Positions 17,619 to 26,282 of a stretch of DNA of 47,173 nt are shown here, in pieces. The stretch spans positions 1 through 47,173 of the forward strand of contig JAPOQK010000047.1 of assembly GCA_026710795.1 (NCBI GenBank), given 5' to 3'. Within the stretch, counting starts at the first letter, position 1. Each line of letters begins with the position of its first letter. The stretch is from Candidatus Poribacteria bacterium (lineage in GTDB: Bacteria > Poribacteria > WGA-4E > WGA-3G). Position numbers and translations under genes: made by a program. The notes under the pieces were generated by a model, which searched no databases, was not told where the DNA came from, and saw only the letters and a list, made by a program, of their open reading frames with translations.

Positions 17619-19247
17619 ATGCCAACAAATTCGGAACTGATTGAAAAATGGTGTGACGCACCTGCACCGCTTCTCAGTATACTCCACGAATTCCATGACA
17701 GAGACGGTTTTATCTCTGAAGAAGCATTACGTGATATTGCAATCGGCTTTCGAATTCCACTTGCAGAACTTTATGGAACTTTAACCTTTTATCACCATTT
17801 CGCACAAGAAGAACCAGGACAGAATGCCCCACGCGTTTGTACCGGTCCTGTTTGTAGGTTACAAGGCGGGATAGAGATACTTCAAGAACTAAAAAAAGAA
17901 GATGCAATACCAATGCCCTGTGCTGGAAGATGTGATGATTGCGTTCCTGTCCTAAAAGGTCATCAGGTTCTCACAGGTAAAAAGGCAGACACTCTCCAAG
18001 CACATCCCACCCCTTTACCACCGACATACCCAGGTAACGGGGAGGAATGTATCTTCGCAGAGATTCGTGAACCGCACCAGAATACAATAGAGGGGTACCA
18101 ACGAAATGGTGGATATGATGCTCTAAAAAAAGCAGTCACTACACAAACCCCTACCGAAGTTATTGATACACTAAAAGAGAGTCTACTTGCCGGTAGAGGT
18201 GGCGCAGGATTTCCCACAGGTATGAAATGGGAATCAGTTCTGAATGCATCAGGTGATCCAAAAACAATTGTATGCAATGCAGATGAAGGTGAACCCGGAT
18301 GTTTTAAGGATAGAGTCATTCTCGATTATTCACCGCACGCAGTAATTGAAGGAATGATACTCGCAGCTTTTGCAACAGGAGCAACACAAGGATTCATCTA
18401 TCTCCGATATGAGTATCCTGAAACGTTGAAGACACTTGAGCAAGCATTATCGGAAGCAGAAAAATCGGGATATCTGGGCAATAATATCCTTGGAGAGCAA
18501 TTTAACTTTCAAATCTATATTAGACGTGGGGCAGGGGCTTATGTCTGTGGAGAGGAAGGTTCACTGCTGAACAGTTTGGAAGGAAAACACCCATTCCCAA
18601 GAAACAGACCGCCTTACCCTGTTACACACGGTTTTGAAAACCTACCTACTGTTGTCAACAATGTAGAGACACTTGCTGCCGCAACAAAGATAATGCGACA
18701 CGGAGCTAAGTGGTATAAAAACCTAAGTTATGATAAAGACCTATCTGGAACAAAAATCATAAGTCTATCAGGAGATATACAAAAATCGGGGAATTACGAA
18801 GTTCCGTTTGGATTATCGTTAAAAACACTGCTTTACGAATGGGCAGGTGGACCTTATAAAGGACGTAGAATTCAAGCGATAACATCCGCAGGATTATCAG
18901 GTGGATTTATCGGTGAAAACGAATTAGACATAACTATTGATGAACCGAGTTTTCAAAAAGTTGGGGCAATGCTCGGTGCAGGTGGAATAATGGTTTTTGA
19001 CGATACACGAAATATGCTTGATGCAGCACACAACGCAATGGAATTTTTCGCTGAAGAATCTTGTGGAAAATGTTTCCCTTGCCGCCTAGGCACACATAGA
19101 CTCACGGAATTATTGTCTGAACCACTTAATACAAAATCTAAGGAACTGATTACTGAAATCGGGTCGGTGATGAAGGCAACAAGTGCTTGTGGACTCGGAA
19201 CTGCTGCACCGAACATTACTGACAGTTTGATGCGGATAAGTTCGTAA
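17619..19247 (+). CDS. Fused NuoE-NuoF NADH diaphorase subunit (HoxF/FdsB-like)
   Basis: The protein oxidises or reduces NAD(H) through FMN and iron-sulfur clusters. Residues 1-110 form a NuoE-like thioredoxin fold with [2Fe-2S] ligands Cys74, Cys79, Cys101 and Cys105 (CTGPVC, CAGRC). The NuoF part has the FMN/NADH glycine-rich loop GRGGAGFPTGMKW, NADEGEPGCFKDR, the RRGAGAYVCGEE block, and CGKCFPC plus SACGLG as [4Fe-4S] ligands. It has 542 residues from the ATG at 17619; a GTG at 17601 is possible but the ATG has a weak GGAA before it. No other complex I, hydrogenase or formate dehydrogenase gene is in the window, so its electron partner is unknown. Confidence 0.85.
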   Translation: MPTNSELIEKWCDAPAPLLSILHEFHDRDGFISEEALRDIAIGFRIPLAELYGTLTFYHHFAQEEPGQNAPRVCTGPVCRLQGGIEILQELKKEDAIPMPCAGRCDDCVPVLKGHQVLTGKKADTLQAHPTPLPPTYPGNGEECIFAEIREPHQNTIEGYQRNGGYDALKKAVTTQTPTEVIDTLKESLLAGRGGAGFPTGMKWESVLNASGDPKTIVCNADEGEPGCFKDRVILDYSPHAVIEGMILAAFATGATQGFIYLRYEYPETLKTLEQALSEAEKSGYLGNNILGEQFNFQIYIRRGAGAYVCGEEGSLLNSLEGKHPFPRNRPPYPVTHGFENLPTVVNNVETLAAATKIMRHGAKWYKNLSYDKDLSGTKIISLSGDIQKSGNYEVPFGLSLKTLLYEWAGGPYKGRRIQAITSAGLSGGFIGENELDITIDEPSFQKVGAMLGAGGIMVFDDTRNMLDAAHNAMEFFAEESCGKCFPCRLGTHRLTELLSEPLNTKSKELITEIGSVMKATSACGLGTAAPNITDSLMRISS

Positions 19248-19309
19248 TGGTGATATAATATCAACTGATAAAAAGGCTTCAACTATGGAACAATTACTGG
19301 TTTAATCCG

Positions 19310-20506
19310 ATGTGGACACGAGGATTTGTCTCTTTATGTTTGGTCGTGTTTGTCATTGGATTAATAACCGGACCTGTCCATCTATTTTTACCAGTATATG
19401 CAGAGGCAATTTTAGGTGAAAGTCCTCTATTTACAGCACTATTACGGGCAATACCAATCGGTCTCGGAGGAGTCACCGCACTTATTGGTGGAAAGTTAAG
19501 CGATAGATTTGGAAGGAAACCCACTTTACTGATCGGTATGACCGGTGCAGTAATAATTGGATGTCTATTTACGACACAAATACCATTTCTTATATTGGGT
19601 TTTCTATGTTATGAAGGCATAGCATCAGGTTTCAAAACTGCAGGAGGACAATCTTATCTCATCAGTTCTGTTTCAGAAGACAGATTAGGGTTTGCAACAG
19701 GACTATACTTCATAAGTAGTACTGTAGGCAGTGCCATCGGAAATGCAATCGCTGGAGAAATAATTCATCGAATCAGCTACAAAATATTTGGAACTGCGGC
19801 AGTTATACTGTCTGGGATAGTTTTTGTTTGTGCTTGTTTTTTTCTGCCTCGACTCAGGCAACACATTGATAATAACCGTATTAAGAAGGATGGACTTTGG
19901 AGATCAACGCTTAATGCAGGAAACTACATAAACCTATGCTGGCGTCCAAACATACAATTACTCATTGGATTAAGAGTTTTTCCTACATATTATTGGGGTT
20001 CTGTAAACCTGCTTATGCCGATCCTAATTTATCGTATAGCTGGAGATAAGGTCACTGGGTACTATGGTGCAACCAGTCTATTATTCGCATTTGCATGTCA
20101 ATTTGTTACAGGCAAAATATGTGATGCAATAGGGCACAGAACTCCTGCATTAGTCGCAAATGTATTTGTGACGATTCTCGCTTTTGGTCTGGTATTTTTT
20201 CACGATTCGTTAGTCGGTTTGGAAATATTCGGTATTCTGGGTGCAGGTGCTGCATGGTCACTCTCTACTACAATACCACGGTTTATCAATGAATTTACAG
20301 AACCACATGAAAAAGGGCACGGAGTTGGCCTAACACATTTAGCATGGAGTACTGGATTTCTACTCGGTTATGTCGTAAGCGGAATTCTTATTACTATTTC
20401 TATTCAATTACCATTTATTATCGCAGGATTATTCCTGATTGGTTCAACATGTATCGCCTATAAACTTTGGCATACAAAACTAAAACTTAGGAAGGAACAT
20501 CTATGA
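19310..20506 (+). CDS. Major facilitator superfamily transporter
   Basis: This 398-residue inner-membrane transporter has about 12 helices. The MFS signature between helices 2 and 3 is seen as GGKLSDRFGRKP near residue 61. The first half shows the repeated small-residue pattern GLGGVTALIGG, and the second half resembles it near residue 260 (GKICDAIGHRTP). The substrate is unknown. In-frame codons before the ATG encode LWNNYWFNP, which reads like a natural extension but has no ATG, GTG or TTG. The stop overlaps the start of the next gene by four bases (ATGA), so the jelly-roll protein is translationally coupled. Confidence 0.85.
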   Translation: MWTRGFVSLCLVVFVIGLITGPVHLFLPVYAEAILGESPLFTALLRAIPIGLGGVTALIGGKLSDRFGRKPTLLIGMTGAVIIGCLFTTQIPFLILGFLCYEGIASGFKTAGGQSYLISSVSEDRLGFATGLYFISSTVGSAIGNAIAGEIIHRISYKIFGTAAVILSGIVFVCACFFLPRLRQHIDNNRIKKDGLWRSTLNAGNYINLCWRPNIQLLIGLRVFPTYYWGSVNLLMPILIYRIAGDKVTGYYGATSLLFAFACQFVTGKICDAIGHRTPALVANVFVTILAFGLVFFHDSLVGLEIFGILGAGAAWSLSTTIPRFINEFTEPHEKGHGVGLTHLAWSTGFLLGYVVSGILITISIQLPFIIAGLFLIGSTCIAYKLWHTKLKLRKEHL

Positions 20507-21030
20507 TTATTGCTGAACTTGATTTAGAAAATGCTGAACACCTTGAATTAACAAATGCGCAATGGCGTTTCGCTGCAGGTCTCGTTCCCGGAGAACCAAA
20601 CGGTGGATTAGTTGACCAGATGCCCGAATCACCAGCACGACTCGCAGATTATGACGATTCTGAATGGGATATATGTGAAAATATCCAAGAAGTCGTCTTA
20701 ACAGGTCTTTGCTTTGGTTGGTATCGGATTACTGTTACTATTCCTGAAGAAGTTGATGGTAAGTCAATTGCTGGTTCAACGGTTTGGTTCCACACCTGTA
20801 TAGATGACTACGGTGAAGTTTGGGTCAACGGAGAAATCGACTTGGCTTTTGGTGAGTCTGGACGTGGTGCTGCTTCTGGTTTCAATACACCGCAACGTGT
20901 CGTTGTTACGGATAACGCTGAACCGGGAGCGAAGCATGTTATTGCGTGTTTAGCTATCAATGGTCCACTTGCAAGACCAGGTGGTGGTATATTCCTACGT
21001 TTTGCTAAACTTGAATTTGAAAATGAATAA
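20503..21030 (+). CDS. Stand-alone galactose-binding-like (jelly-roll) domain protein
   Basis: This 175-residue protein resembles the N-terminal sugar-binding domain of GH2-type enzymes: an ANAQW-like start (NAQWRFAAG), LADYDDSEWD, then GWYRITVTIPEEV, the CIDDYGEVWVNGE hairpin loop and a closing KHVIACLAINGP strand. There is no signal peptide and no catalytic domain, so it is one isolated beta sandwich. Similar domains occur fused to SMP-30/gluconolactonase-like proteins. Overlap with the MFS stop (ATGA) suggests a shared role, perhaps with a sugar or glycoside taken up by that transporter; this is inference. Confidence 0.65.
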   Translation: MIIAELDLENAEHLELTNAQWRFAAGLVPGEPNGGLVDQMPESPARLADYDDSEWDICENIQEVVLTGLCFGWYRITVTIPEEVDGKSIAGSTVWFHTCIDDYGEVWVNGEIDLAFGESGRGAASGFNTPQRVVVTDNAEPGAKHVIACLAINGPLARPGGGIFLRFAKLEFENE

Positions 21031-21045
21031 CCCATATCATCTTCA

Positions 21046-21070
21046 TTGGGACGGCTTCATGTCGTCCCAA
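21046..21070 (+). promoter_or_regulatory. GC-rich hairpin before queC
   Basis: TTGGGACG (21046-21053) and CGTCCCAA (21063-21070) pair perfectly around a 9-base loop. It lies 16 bases after the jelly-roll gene and 15 bases before the preferred queC start. No T-tract follows, so it is either a repeat unit, an RNA-processing structure or a translation-control element, not a classic terminator. Confidence 0.45.
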
Positions 21071-21084
21071 AACATATATTAGAA

Positions 21085-21813
21085 TTGTCTACCAATATTA
21101 CAAACATTATTCATCCACAGAATAAACCAAAAGCAGTTGTTCTACTGAGTGGCGGCTTAGATTCGACCACCATCTTAGCAATCGCACATAACGAAGGTTA
21201 TGATTGTTATGTTATGAGTTTTCGCTACGGACAACGTAACAAAGCAGAACTACAATGTGCGGCAAATCTTGCAAAATCACTTAACGTAAAACAACACTCC
21301 ATAATTAATATTGACCTACGCCTTTTCGGGGCATCGGCACTGACTGCTGAAATTGAAATTCCTAAAGACAATCCAGATTCTCATTCAGATAGTGGTATTC
21401 CAATCACGTATGTACCTGCACGAAACACTATTTTCCTTTCTTACGCATTGGCATGGGCAGAGGTGCTTACAGCAGATGCAATTTTCATCGGTGTGAATGC
21501 AATTGACTACAGTGGATATCCTGATTGTCGTCCAGAATATATACAAGCATATCAAGACATGGCAAACCTTGCAACACAAGCTGGTGTTGAAGGTAAGACA
21601 AAATTAGTCATTCGTACACCTTTACTCAACTTAACAAAAGCTGAAATAATCAAAATTGGTGTGGAATTGGGGGTTGACTATAGTCTTACACTGAGTTGCT
21701 ATGATCCAGATACGGACGGAAGAGCGTGTGGTAGATGTGATAGTTGTCAGCTGCGCAAAAAAGGATTTGAGGATGCCGGTATCACCGATCCGACTCGATA
21801 TATTGAAGGATAA
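21085..21813 (+). CDS. queC: 7-cyano-7-deazaguanine synthase
   Basis: QueC converts 7-carboxy-7-deazaguanine to preQ0 with ATP and ammonia, in queuosine synthesis. The PP-loop ATP site LSGGLDSTT follows the first strand. The zinc-binding cysteines are in [17 protein letters not shown] near the C-terminus. Other family blocks are [27 protein letters not shown] and [16 protein letters not shown]. The TTG at 21085 gives 242 residues, close to the norm. An earlier in-frame TTG at 21046 lies inside a hairpin arm and is less likely. No queD, queE or queF is nearby. The HAD hydrolase gene follows after 12 bases. Confidence 0.93.
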   Translation: MSTNITNIIHPQNKPKAVVLLSGGLDSTTILAIAHNEGYDCYVMSFRYGQRNKAELQCAANLAKSLNVKQHSIINIDLRLFGASALTAEIEIPKDNPDSHSDSGIPITYVPARNTIFLSYALAWAEVLTADAIFIGVNAIDYSGYPDCRPEYIQAYQDMANLATQAGVEGKTKLVIRTPLLNLTKAEIIKIGVELGVDYSLTLSCYDPDTDGRACGRCDSCQLRKKGFEDAGITDPTRYIEG

Positions 21814-21825
21814 TTTTTAGAAATT

Positions 21826-22533
21826 ATGATTAAAGCTGTCTTTTTTGATTTTTATTATACGTTGGGAGTTTGGGGACTACCACTTGAGGATAGTCTGCAA
21901 AAAATCGCGGATAGGTATCACTTTGAAATAGATTGGGAACGGTATGCAGTTGCAGTTCAGAATCTATTTGCAGATGCTTCTGATACAGACCCTTCCACAC
22001 ACTCAATACTTAAAACGATGGATACTATAGTAAAGAGTTATTGCGATTTTATCCGTCAACTCGGTGTAAAAGAGCATGCAGATCAGATGGCATGGGAATT
22101 ATTGCAAGCTGGACATTCACTCTTTGCAGCAAACGTCGCTTCATTATATAGCGATACTGTTCCAACACTCCAACGATTGCATCAGGAAGGTTTCAAGTTA
22201 GCAATCGTTTCAAACTGGGATACCCCATTAGACCCACTTACGGAGCGGTTAGGTATTGCTAAGTATTTTGATGTAATCACTGCATCACATGATACGCGTG
22301 TACGATCCGCAAAACCAGACTCACATATTTTCAACTACACACTCAACGCAGTCGGTGTTTCAGCAGAAGAAACCGTGCATGTTGGCGATACTTTTGAAGC
22401 AGATATAATCGGAGCACAACGTGTAGGTATACGTCCCATACTTATTGATAGGGAAGGTTCACAACAAGGGAGATGGAAAGAGACGATACGGAGTCTCAAT
22501 GAATTACCGAATTTACTTCATGGACACCCGTAG
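21826..22533 (+). CDS. HAD-superfamily hydrolase
   Basis: This is a cytoplasmic phosphatase- or dehalogenase-type HAD enzyme of 235 residues. Motif I is VFFDFYYTL, with the nucleophile Asp and Tyr where phosphatases have a second Asp, as in the DxYGT type of haloacid-dehalogenase-like proteins. Motif II is AIVSNWD, the motif III lysine is in SAKPDSHIF, and motif IV is HVGDTFEADIIGA. A helical cap fills residues 20-110. The substrate cannot be read from the sequence. The gene follows queC by 12 bases and probably shares its transcript. The MITE-like element begins 49 bases after the stop. Confidence 0.82.
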   Translation: MIKAVFFDFYYTLGVWGLPLEDSLQKIADRYHFEIDWERYAVAVQNLFADASDTDPSTHSILKTMDTIVKSYCDFIRQLGVKEHADQMAWELLQAGHSLFAANVASLYSDTVPTLQRLHQEGFKLAIVSNWDTPLDPLTERLGIAKYFDVITASHDTRVRSAKPDSHIFNYTLNAVGVSAEETVHVGDTFEADIIGAQRVGIRPILIDREGSQQGRWKETIRSLNELPNLLHGHP

Positions 22534-22581
22534 TTACGATTGATAATGTTTTACTATTTTCTAAACTAACGTGAAATATAC

Positions 22582-22918
22582 TAATACCATTTCTAATAAA
22601 TAAAGTGCCATTTGCTGAGGACTACTTGTAGGAGCGACCTCCCGGTCGCGATTTCTTATCCTGCAAATCCTGGTTCAGTCTTCGTAGGTCGGAGCGAGCA
22701 ACGCGACCTCCGACATCTTTCTTCTGTAGGAGCAACCCGCCGAATACCACACGGGGAATGCCTAAATGGCATTCATACCGTTGATTTGGCGTATTCGGCG
22801 TTGATTTGGGGGACTGCCTAAATGGCATTCATACCGTTGATTTACCGGTCGCGACCAGGAGGTCGCTCCTACAAGTAGTCCTCAGCAAATGACGCTTTAT
22901 TTATTAGAAATGGTATTA
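22582..22918. mobile_element. MITE-like element with 70-bp terminal inverted repeats and nested palindromes
   Basis: Bases 22582-22651 and 22849-22918 are inverted copies, identical at about 67 of 70 positions. The ends read TAATACC and GGTATTA, so the element begins and ends with TA, as expected for insertion by an IS630/Tc1-mariner-type transposase with TA duplication. No open frame of size is inside. The inner part is nested: CGCCGAATAC (22738-22747) and GTATTCGGCG (22791-22800) flank a GGGGAATGCC hairpin unit, and a second copy of that unit follows at 22809-22842. It sits between two convergent genes, 49 and 8 bases from their stops, so its transcript would fold into a long hairpin. Confidence 0.75.
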
Positions 22919-22925
22919 CCTTCAC

Positions 22926-24203
22926 TTAATCACTAAACTTGGATCCCAAAGCCCATAACCCTTGTCCAGGTTCACTAATATAGAATACACCATCATCATT
23001 GAATCCATCAACAAGAGTATCAATATTATATTCATCAAGGACATCGTCTAATGGTCTCCACTGGTAACCTACAGATTCTATCTCCGTTTGTGAGAGGTGT
23101 TCAGTAGCATAGGTAACTTTGAACCTTCCTTCAGTACTACCATGAATAAGATGTGCAGCAGCAGACAGGTTATTTTGTAGTTCTTCATTATTTTCCACTG
23201 CTTTGAGCGTTGAGGCAGTACCGCAATAACCGTATTTTCGGATGAGTCTATCAATCTCAGCATCCTCACCAAATTCACGCAATCCAGGTGCAATAATAAT
23301 TAACTCTCCATCATCCGACATTGCCATGCGAGTCCTATAGATCGCTTTATTACCAAGCCACGTACTTTTAAACTCCCTTGGATCTAAGTACACGACAACC
23401 TTATCCAAAGGTTCATCTAAGAACGTCATATTCACATTTCTGCTTAATTCCGCAGCAGTCTCAAAAGTGCGTGCATCATCACCAATATAAAGTCCACGCA
23501 TCACACGTTCACCCGCCAGATCCGCATCCATCACACTCATCACATAAACAATACCGAGTTGTTTCAAATAGTGTGTATGAGCATAATTCAACACACGCCT
23601 GACCGAAGTATCTGTCCTTCCCATCAAACGTTCCATACCGTCCACAGCACCGAGGAAATGGGACTTGTTAATCATCTCAACGCCACCAGTTCCTATCAGA
23701 ACATTCTTGAATCCGTTAGCAATTCCAATAACCTCGTGAGGAATCACTTGTCCTACCGATAAAATGAGTTCATAATCACCTTCTACAAGCCTTCGGTTGA
23801 CTGCAACAGGTATACTATAATCCAATTTGCCATCAGATACTTCTTCAACAAATTCAGATGGCACTTCACCGAAATGGTATAGTCCTGTCCTCCATTGATG
23901 TTCATGGTAAGTAGCTTTCGGTAAATCACCGAACATATCTGTAATTTGTGCTTCAGTCATCTGAGCGTGTGTGCCGATAGCAGGTAAAACATCAAACGTG
24001 GTACCATTTGAGGCATCCCAAAGTTGATACAATATACGCGTCAGTTCTCCAGCATTTGAGTGCAGTCGTGTTATATCTGGCGGAATAACCAAAATCTTTT
24101 TAGGAATACCACCTAACTTAAGCAGTGCTTCATGTAACAATGCACGCTTTTCATCAGGTGTAATAATTATATCTTTCCCGCCTTTTGCGATGTATGTTGA
24201 CAT
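22926..24203 (-). CDS. LarA-like nickel-pincer/lactate racemase family protein (DUF2088)
   Basis: The 425-residue protein matches the LarA family in length and layout. It has the N-terminal domain with IPPDITRLHSNAGEL near residue 45, VLPAIGTHAQMTEAQI with the family histidine, and GQVIPHEVIGIANGFKNVLIGTGG in the middle. The C-terminal domain contains ELIIIAPGLREFGED. LarA uses a nickel pincer cofactor to racemise lactate; many homologues act on other 2-hydroxy acids. No larB, larC or larE is in the window. I chose the ATG at 24203: a longer frame to 24266 starts with TTG and would run through the terminator hairpin at 24237-24262. Confidence 0.82.
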   Translation of the reverse strand: MSTYIAKGGKDIIITPDEKRALLHEALLKLGGIPKKILVIPPDITRLHSNAGELTRILYQLWDASNGTTFDVLPAIGTHAQMTEAQITDMFGDLPKATYHEHQWRTGLYHFGEVPSEFVEEVSDGKLDYSIPVAVNRRLVEGDYELILSVGQVIPHEVIGIANGFKNVLIGTGGVEMINKSHFLGAVDGMERLMGRTDTSVRRVLNYAHTHYLKQLGIVYVMSVMDADLAGERVMRGLYIGDDARTFETAAELSRNVNMTFLDEPLDKVVVYLDPREFKSTWLGNKAIYRTRMAMSDDGELIIIAPGLREFGEDAEIDRLIRKYGYCGTASTLKAVENNEELQNNLSAAAHLIHGSTEGRFKVTYATEHLSQTEIESVGYQWRPLDDVLDEYNIDTLVDGFNDDGVFYISEPGQGLWALGSKFSD

Positions 24204-24229
24204 AATGTTGGTCTCAGTTTCTAAATGTA

Positions 24230-24262
24230 ATTGAAAGGACGATGATGCAAAATTCATCGTCC
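24230..24262 (-). terminator. Rho-independent terminator of the secreted lectin-fold gene
   Basis: On the minus strand GGACGATGA and TCATCGTCC form a perfect 9-bp stem with an 8-base loop, followed by TTTCAATT. It begins 15 bases after the stop at 24278 and ends 26 bases before the LarA-like start, so it separates the two genes. Confidence 0.72.
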
Positions 24263-24277
24263 TCAACTAATTAAAAG

Positions 24278-25018
24278 TTAAAATGAAGATTTTATCGACC
24301 CCCATGTAGTGCTTAACTTATTCTGTGGTTTGACCGGTAATACCAGATCATCAACCGTATTACCAATAAAAAGATTGTCTATGAAAACAAGACCGTAGTT
24401 TCCAAACTTTCCGGTTTTGTAGTCAGCATCTTTTGCTTCAGTTGCCACATCCACATTATGAAAAAGAGTGTCGTCATCTCGTTCCTTTAACTTAAATGTG
24501 AATGAATCTCCATCTAATATCAGTTGTGCCCGATACCATACCTGTGGTTTGTTCTCTACCGAACCATCACCAATAAGGGGCCAACCATTTTTCCGTTTGT
24601 AGAAGCGGTAAATTACTCCACCTTGGCGACGATCGCTAAGATAAAACTGTTCACCATCTTTAAAGCGAAAAACAACACCCATATAGAAGTCATCGGGGAA
24701 CATCATATCCCATTCTGCGACATAATCGTCCCAATCGTCATCTCCACATACATAAATTGAACCACCAGGACCGTCATGTCTTGATGCATTAGATGCTTTG
24801 TTGGATGTTCTTAGCACTTTATTCCCTGCATCTTTCGGGTCAGCAACGACTATTGCCTTTGTATTGCCAGCAAAACCAATCTCCCAGTTTTTGGGTTCTT
24901 GGTCAATTGTATCTTTCTCAAAATCATCGTGAAATAACAATTCCGCAGATACATTCATTGAAACTATAAGAAACAATACCTGCACTGCAAACATAATACC
25001 TACATATTGTAAACGCAT
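24278..25018 (-). CDS. Secreted concanavalin-like (LamG/DUF1080-type) protein
   Basis: This 246-residue protein has a clear signal peptide (MRLQYVGIMF then a hydrophobic stretch, cleavage after about VSA at residue 25). The mature part is a beta-sandwich of the 3-keto-disaccharide hydrolase/laminin-G kind: LFHDDFEKDTI at the start, WEIGFAGNTKAIVV, DDYVAEWDMMFPDDFYMGVVFRF, WYRAQLILDGDSFTFKLKERD and NYGLVFIDNLFI near the end. No catalytic residues are obvious. It probably binds or cuts glycans outside the cytoplasm. The ribosome-binding site AGGAGG lies 5 bases before the ATG. The upstream region is shared with the divergent sbcDC promoter. Confidence 0.7.
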   Translation of the reverse strand: MRLQYVGIMFAVQVLFLIVSMNVSAELLFHDDFEKDTIDQEPKNWEIGFAGNTKAIVVADPKDAGNKVLRTSNKASNASRHDGPGGSIYVCGDDDWDDYVAEWDMMFPDDFYMGVVFRFKDGEQFYLSDRRQGGVIYRFYKRKNGWPLIGDGSVENKPQVWYRAQLILDGDSFTFKLKERDDDTLFHNVDVATEAKDADYKTGKFGNYGLVFIDNLFIGNTVDDLVLPVKPQNKLSTTWGSIKSSF

Positions 25019-25049
25019 TTTTCCTCCTACAGTTTTGGTCAGATTTCAC

Positions 25050-25078
25050 TTGAAAATTTACTATATCTATTATATCAT
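25050..25078 (+). promoter_or_regulatory. Promoter of sbcDC
   Basis: TTGAAA (25050-25055) and TATCAT (25073-25078) are separated by 17 bases. Transcription would start near 25085, 31 bases before the sbcD ATG, which has GAGG at 25107-25110. A minus-strand TATAAT (25074-25069) for the divergent secreted-protein gene overlaps it. Confidence 0.55.
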
Positions 25079-25115
25079 ATAAACAGAGAAAAAAGACTAA
25101 TAATATGAGGAATAC

Positions 25116-26282
25116 ATGCGCATTTTGCATACAGCCGATTGGCATATCGGACAGCGACTACATGAACGACAACGACTTGATGAACACAAAGAATTCCTAA
25201 ATTGGCTTCTTGATACAATCCAAGAACATAAGGTTGAATTACTACTTGTCTCAGGTGATATTTTTGACACCTCTCTCCCATCCGCAGAAGCAACCAAACT
25301 ATATTACGAATTCCTATTCCGTTTATATGATGAGACCGAAGCATATACAGTGATTATTGCAGGTAACCATGATTCTTCTCGACACTTGGAAGCACCCAAA
25401 GAATTTCTTAAAATGGGTCGGATATATGTTGTAGGTCAAGCTACCAAACCAAAAGATTGTGTAATACAGATTCCTCCAGAAAAACCACAGGTATCAGTTG
25501 CTGCTGTTCCGTATCTTTCTGAAAATGAACTTAAACCTGTCTCCTTTGAGTCTGAAATGGAGAAAAACGAACGATACCGCGAGAGACTCAAAGCATTTTA
25601 TACAGATTGTGTATCTCACATGCCTGACAAACTCCCAAAAATTTTAATGGGACATCTATATGTCAATGGTGGCAAGGTTGGTGATTCTGAACGTAACATA
25701 CAGATTGGGGGTGCAACCGCTATTCATACAAACGATTTTCCTGAAGATGTAGATTATATTGCACTCGGACATCTACACAGACCACAAAATATCAAAGGAC
25801 AGGATTATCCGATTTTATATGCCGGTTCGCCAATACCATTGAGATTCAATGAGTCAAACTATCGTAAAAATGTTTTTTTAATCGAACTATCTGATGGAAA
25901 ATTAGACCGATGTGATAAAGTCAAAATCCCAATATTCAAAGAGTTATGCTCTATTGAAGGTAATGAAAACGAAATTCTTTCACAAGCAATGACAGAGGAT
26001 TGGGATAGTAAATATATACAAGTGAAGTTGAAGTTAGACTCAATACGTACTGGTATCAGTGACGAAATAAGGGCAGCATTCAGTGATCGTGGCGGAGATG
26101 TCCTAACAGTTGAAGTTGAGTTACCACAAGATGAGAGTAGACCTATTATACAATTAGAAGATATGAAACGTCCTGAACAAATTTTTAAACAGTTCCACCA
26201 AACAAAATTCGGATCTCCTCCAGATGAATCTTTAACACAAACCTTTAGCGAATTAATTCAGATTGTTGAGGGAACTCAATGA
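25116..26282 (+). CDS. sbcD: Exonuclease subunit SbcD (Mre11-like)
   Basis: SbcD is the Mn-dependent nuclease subunit of the SbcCD complex, which cuts hairpins and double-strand ends. The 388-residue protein has the phosphodiesterase motifs in order: ADWHIG (Asp8, His10), SGDIFD, AGNHDS, MGHLYVNG and ALGHLHRPQ. The C-terminal part is the capping and SbcC-binding region. A good ribosome-binding site (GAGG, 5 bases spacing) supports the ATG. The last four bases overlap the sbcC start (ATGA), so the subunits are translationally coupled. SbcCD limits long palindromes, which is relevant because this genome carries many palindromic repeats. Confidence 0.95.
   Translation: MRILHTADWHIGQRLHERQRLDEHKEFLNWLLDTIQEHKVELLLVSGDIFDTSLPSAEATKLYYEFLFRLYDETEAYTVIIAGNHDSSRHLEAPKEFLKMGRIYVVGQATKPKDCVIQIPPEKPQVSVAAVPYLSENELKPVSFESEMEKNERYRERLKAFYTDCVSHMPDKLPKILMGHLYVNGGKVGDSERNIQIGGATAIHTNDFPEDVDYIALGHLHRPQNIKGQDYPILYAGSPIPLRFNESNYRKNVFLIELSDGKLDRCDKVKIPIFKELCSIEGNENEILSQAMTEDWDSKYIQVKLKLDSIRTGISDEIRAAFSDRGGDVLTVEVELPQDESRPIIQLEDMKRPEQIFKQFHQTKFGSPPDESLTQTFSELIQIVEGTQ

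Noticed and set aside
21046..21070. Hairpin before queC as a preQ1 riboswitch
   Set aside because: It is a simple 8-bp stem-loop without the pseudoknot-forming A-rich tail or conserved preQ1 core; queC is only 15 bases away.
24204..24266. Longer LarA-like frame starting with TTG at 24266
   Set aside because: The extension runs through a perfect terminator hairpin; the ATG at 24203 gives normal family length.
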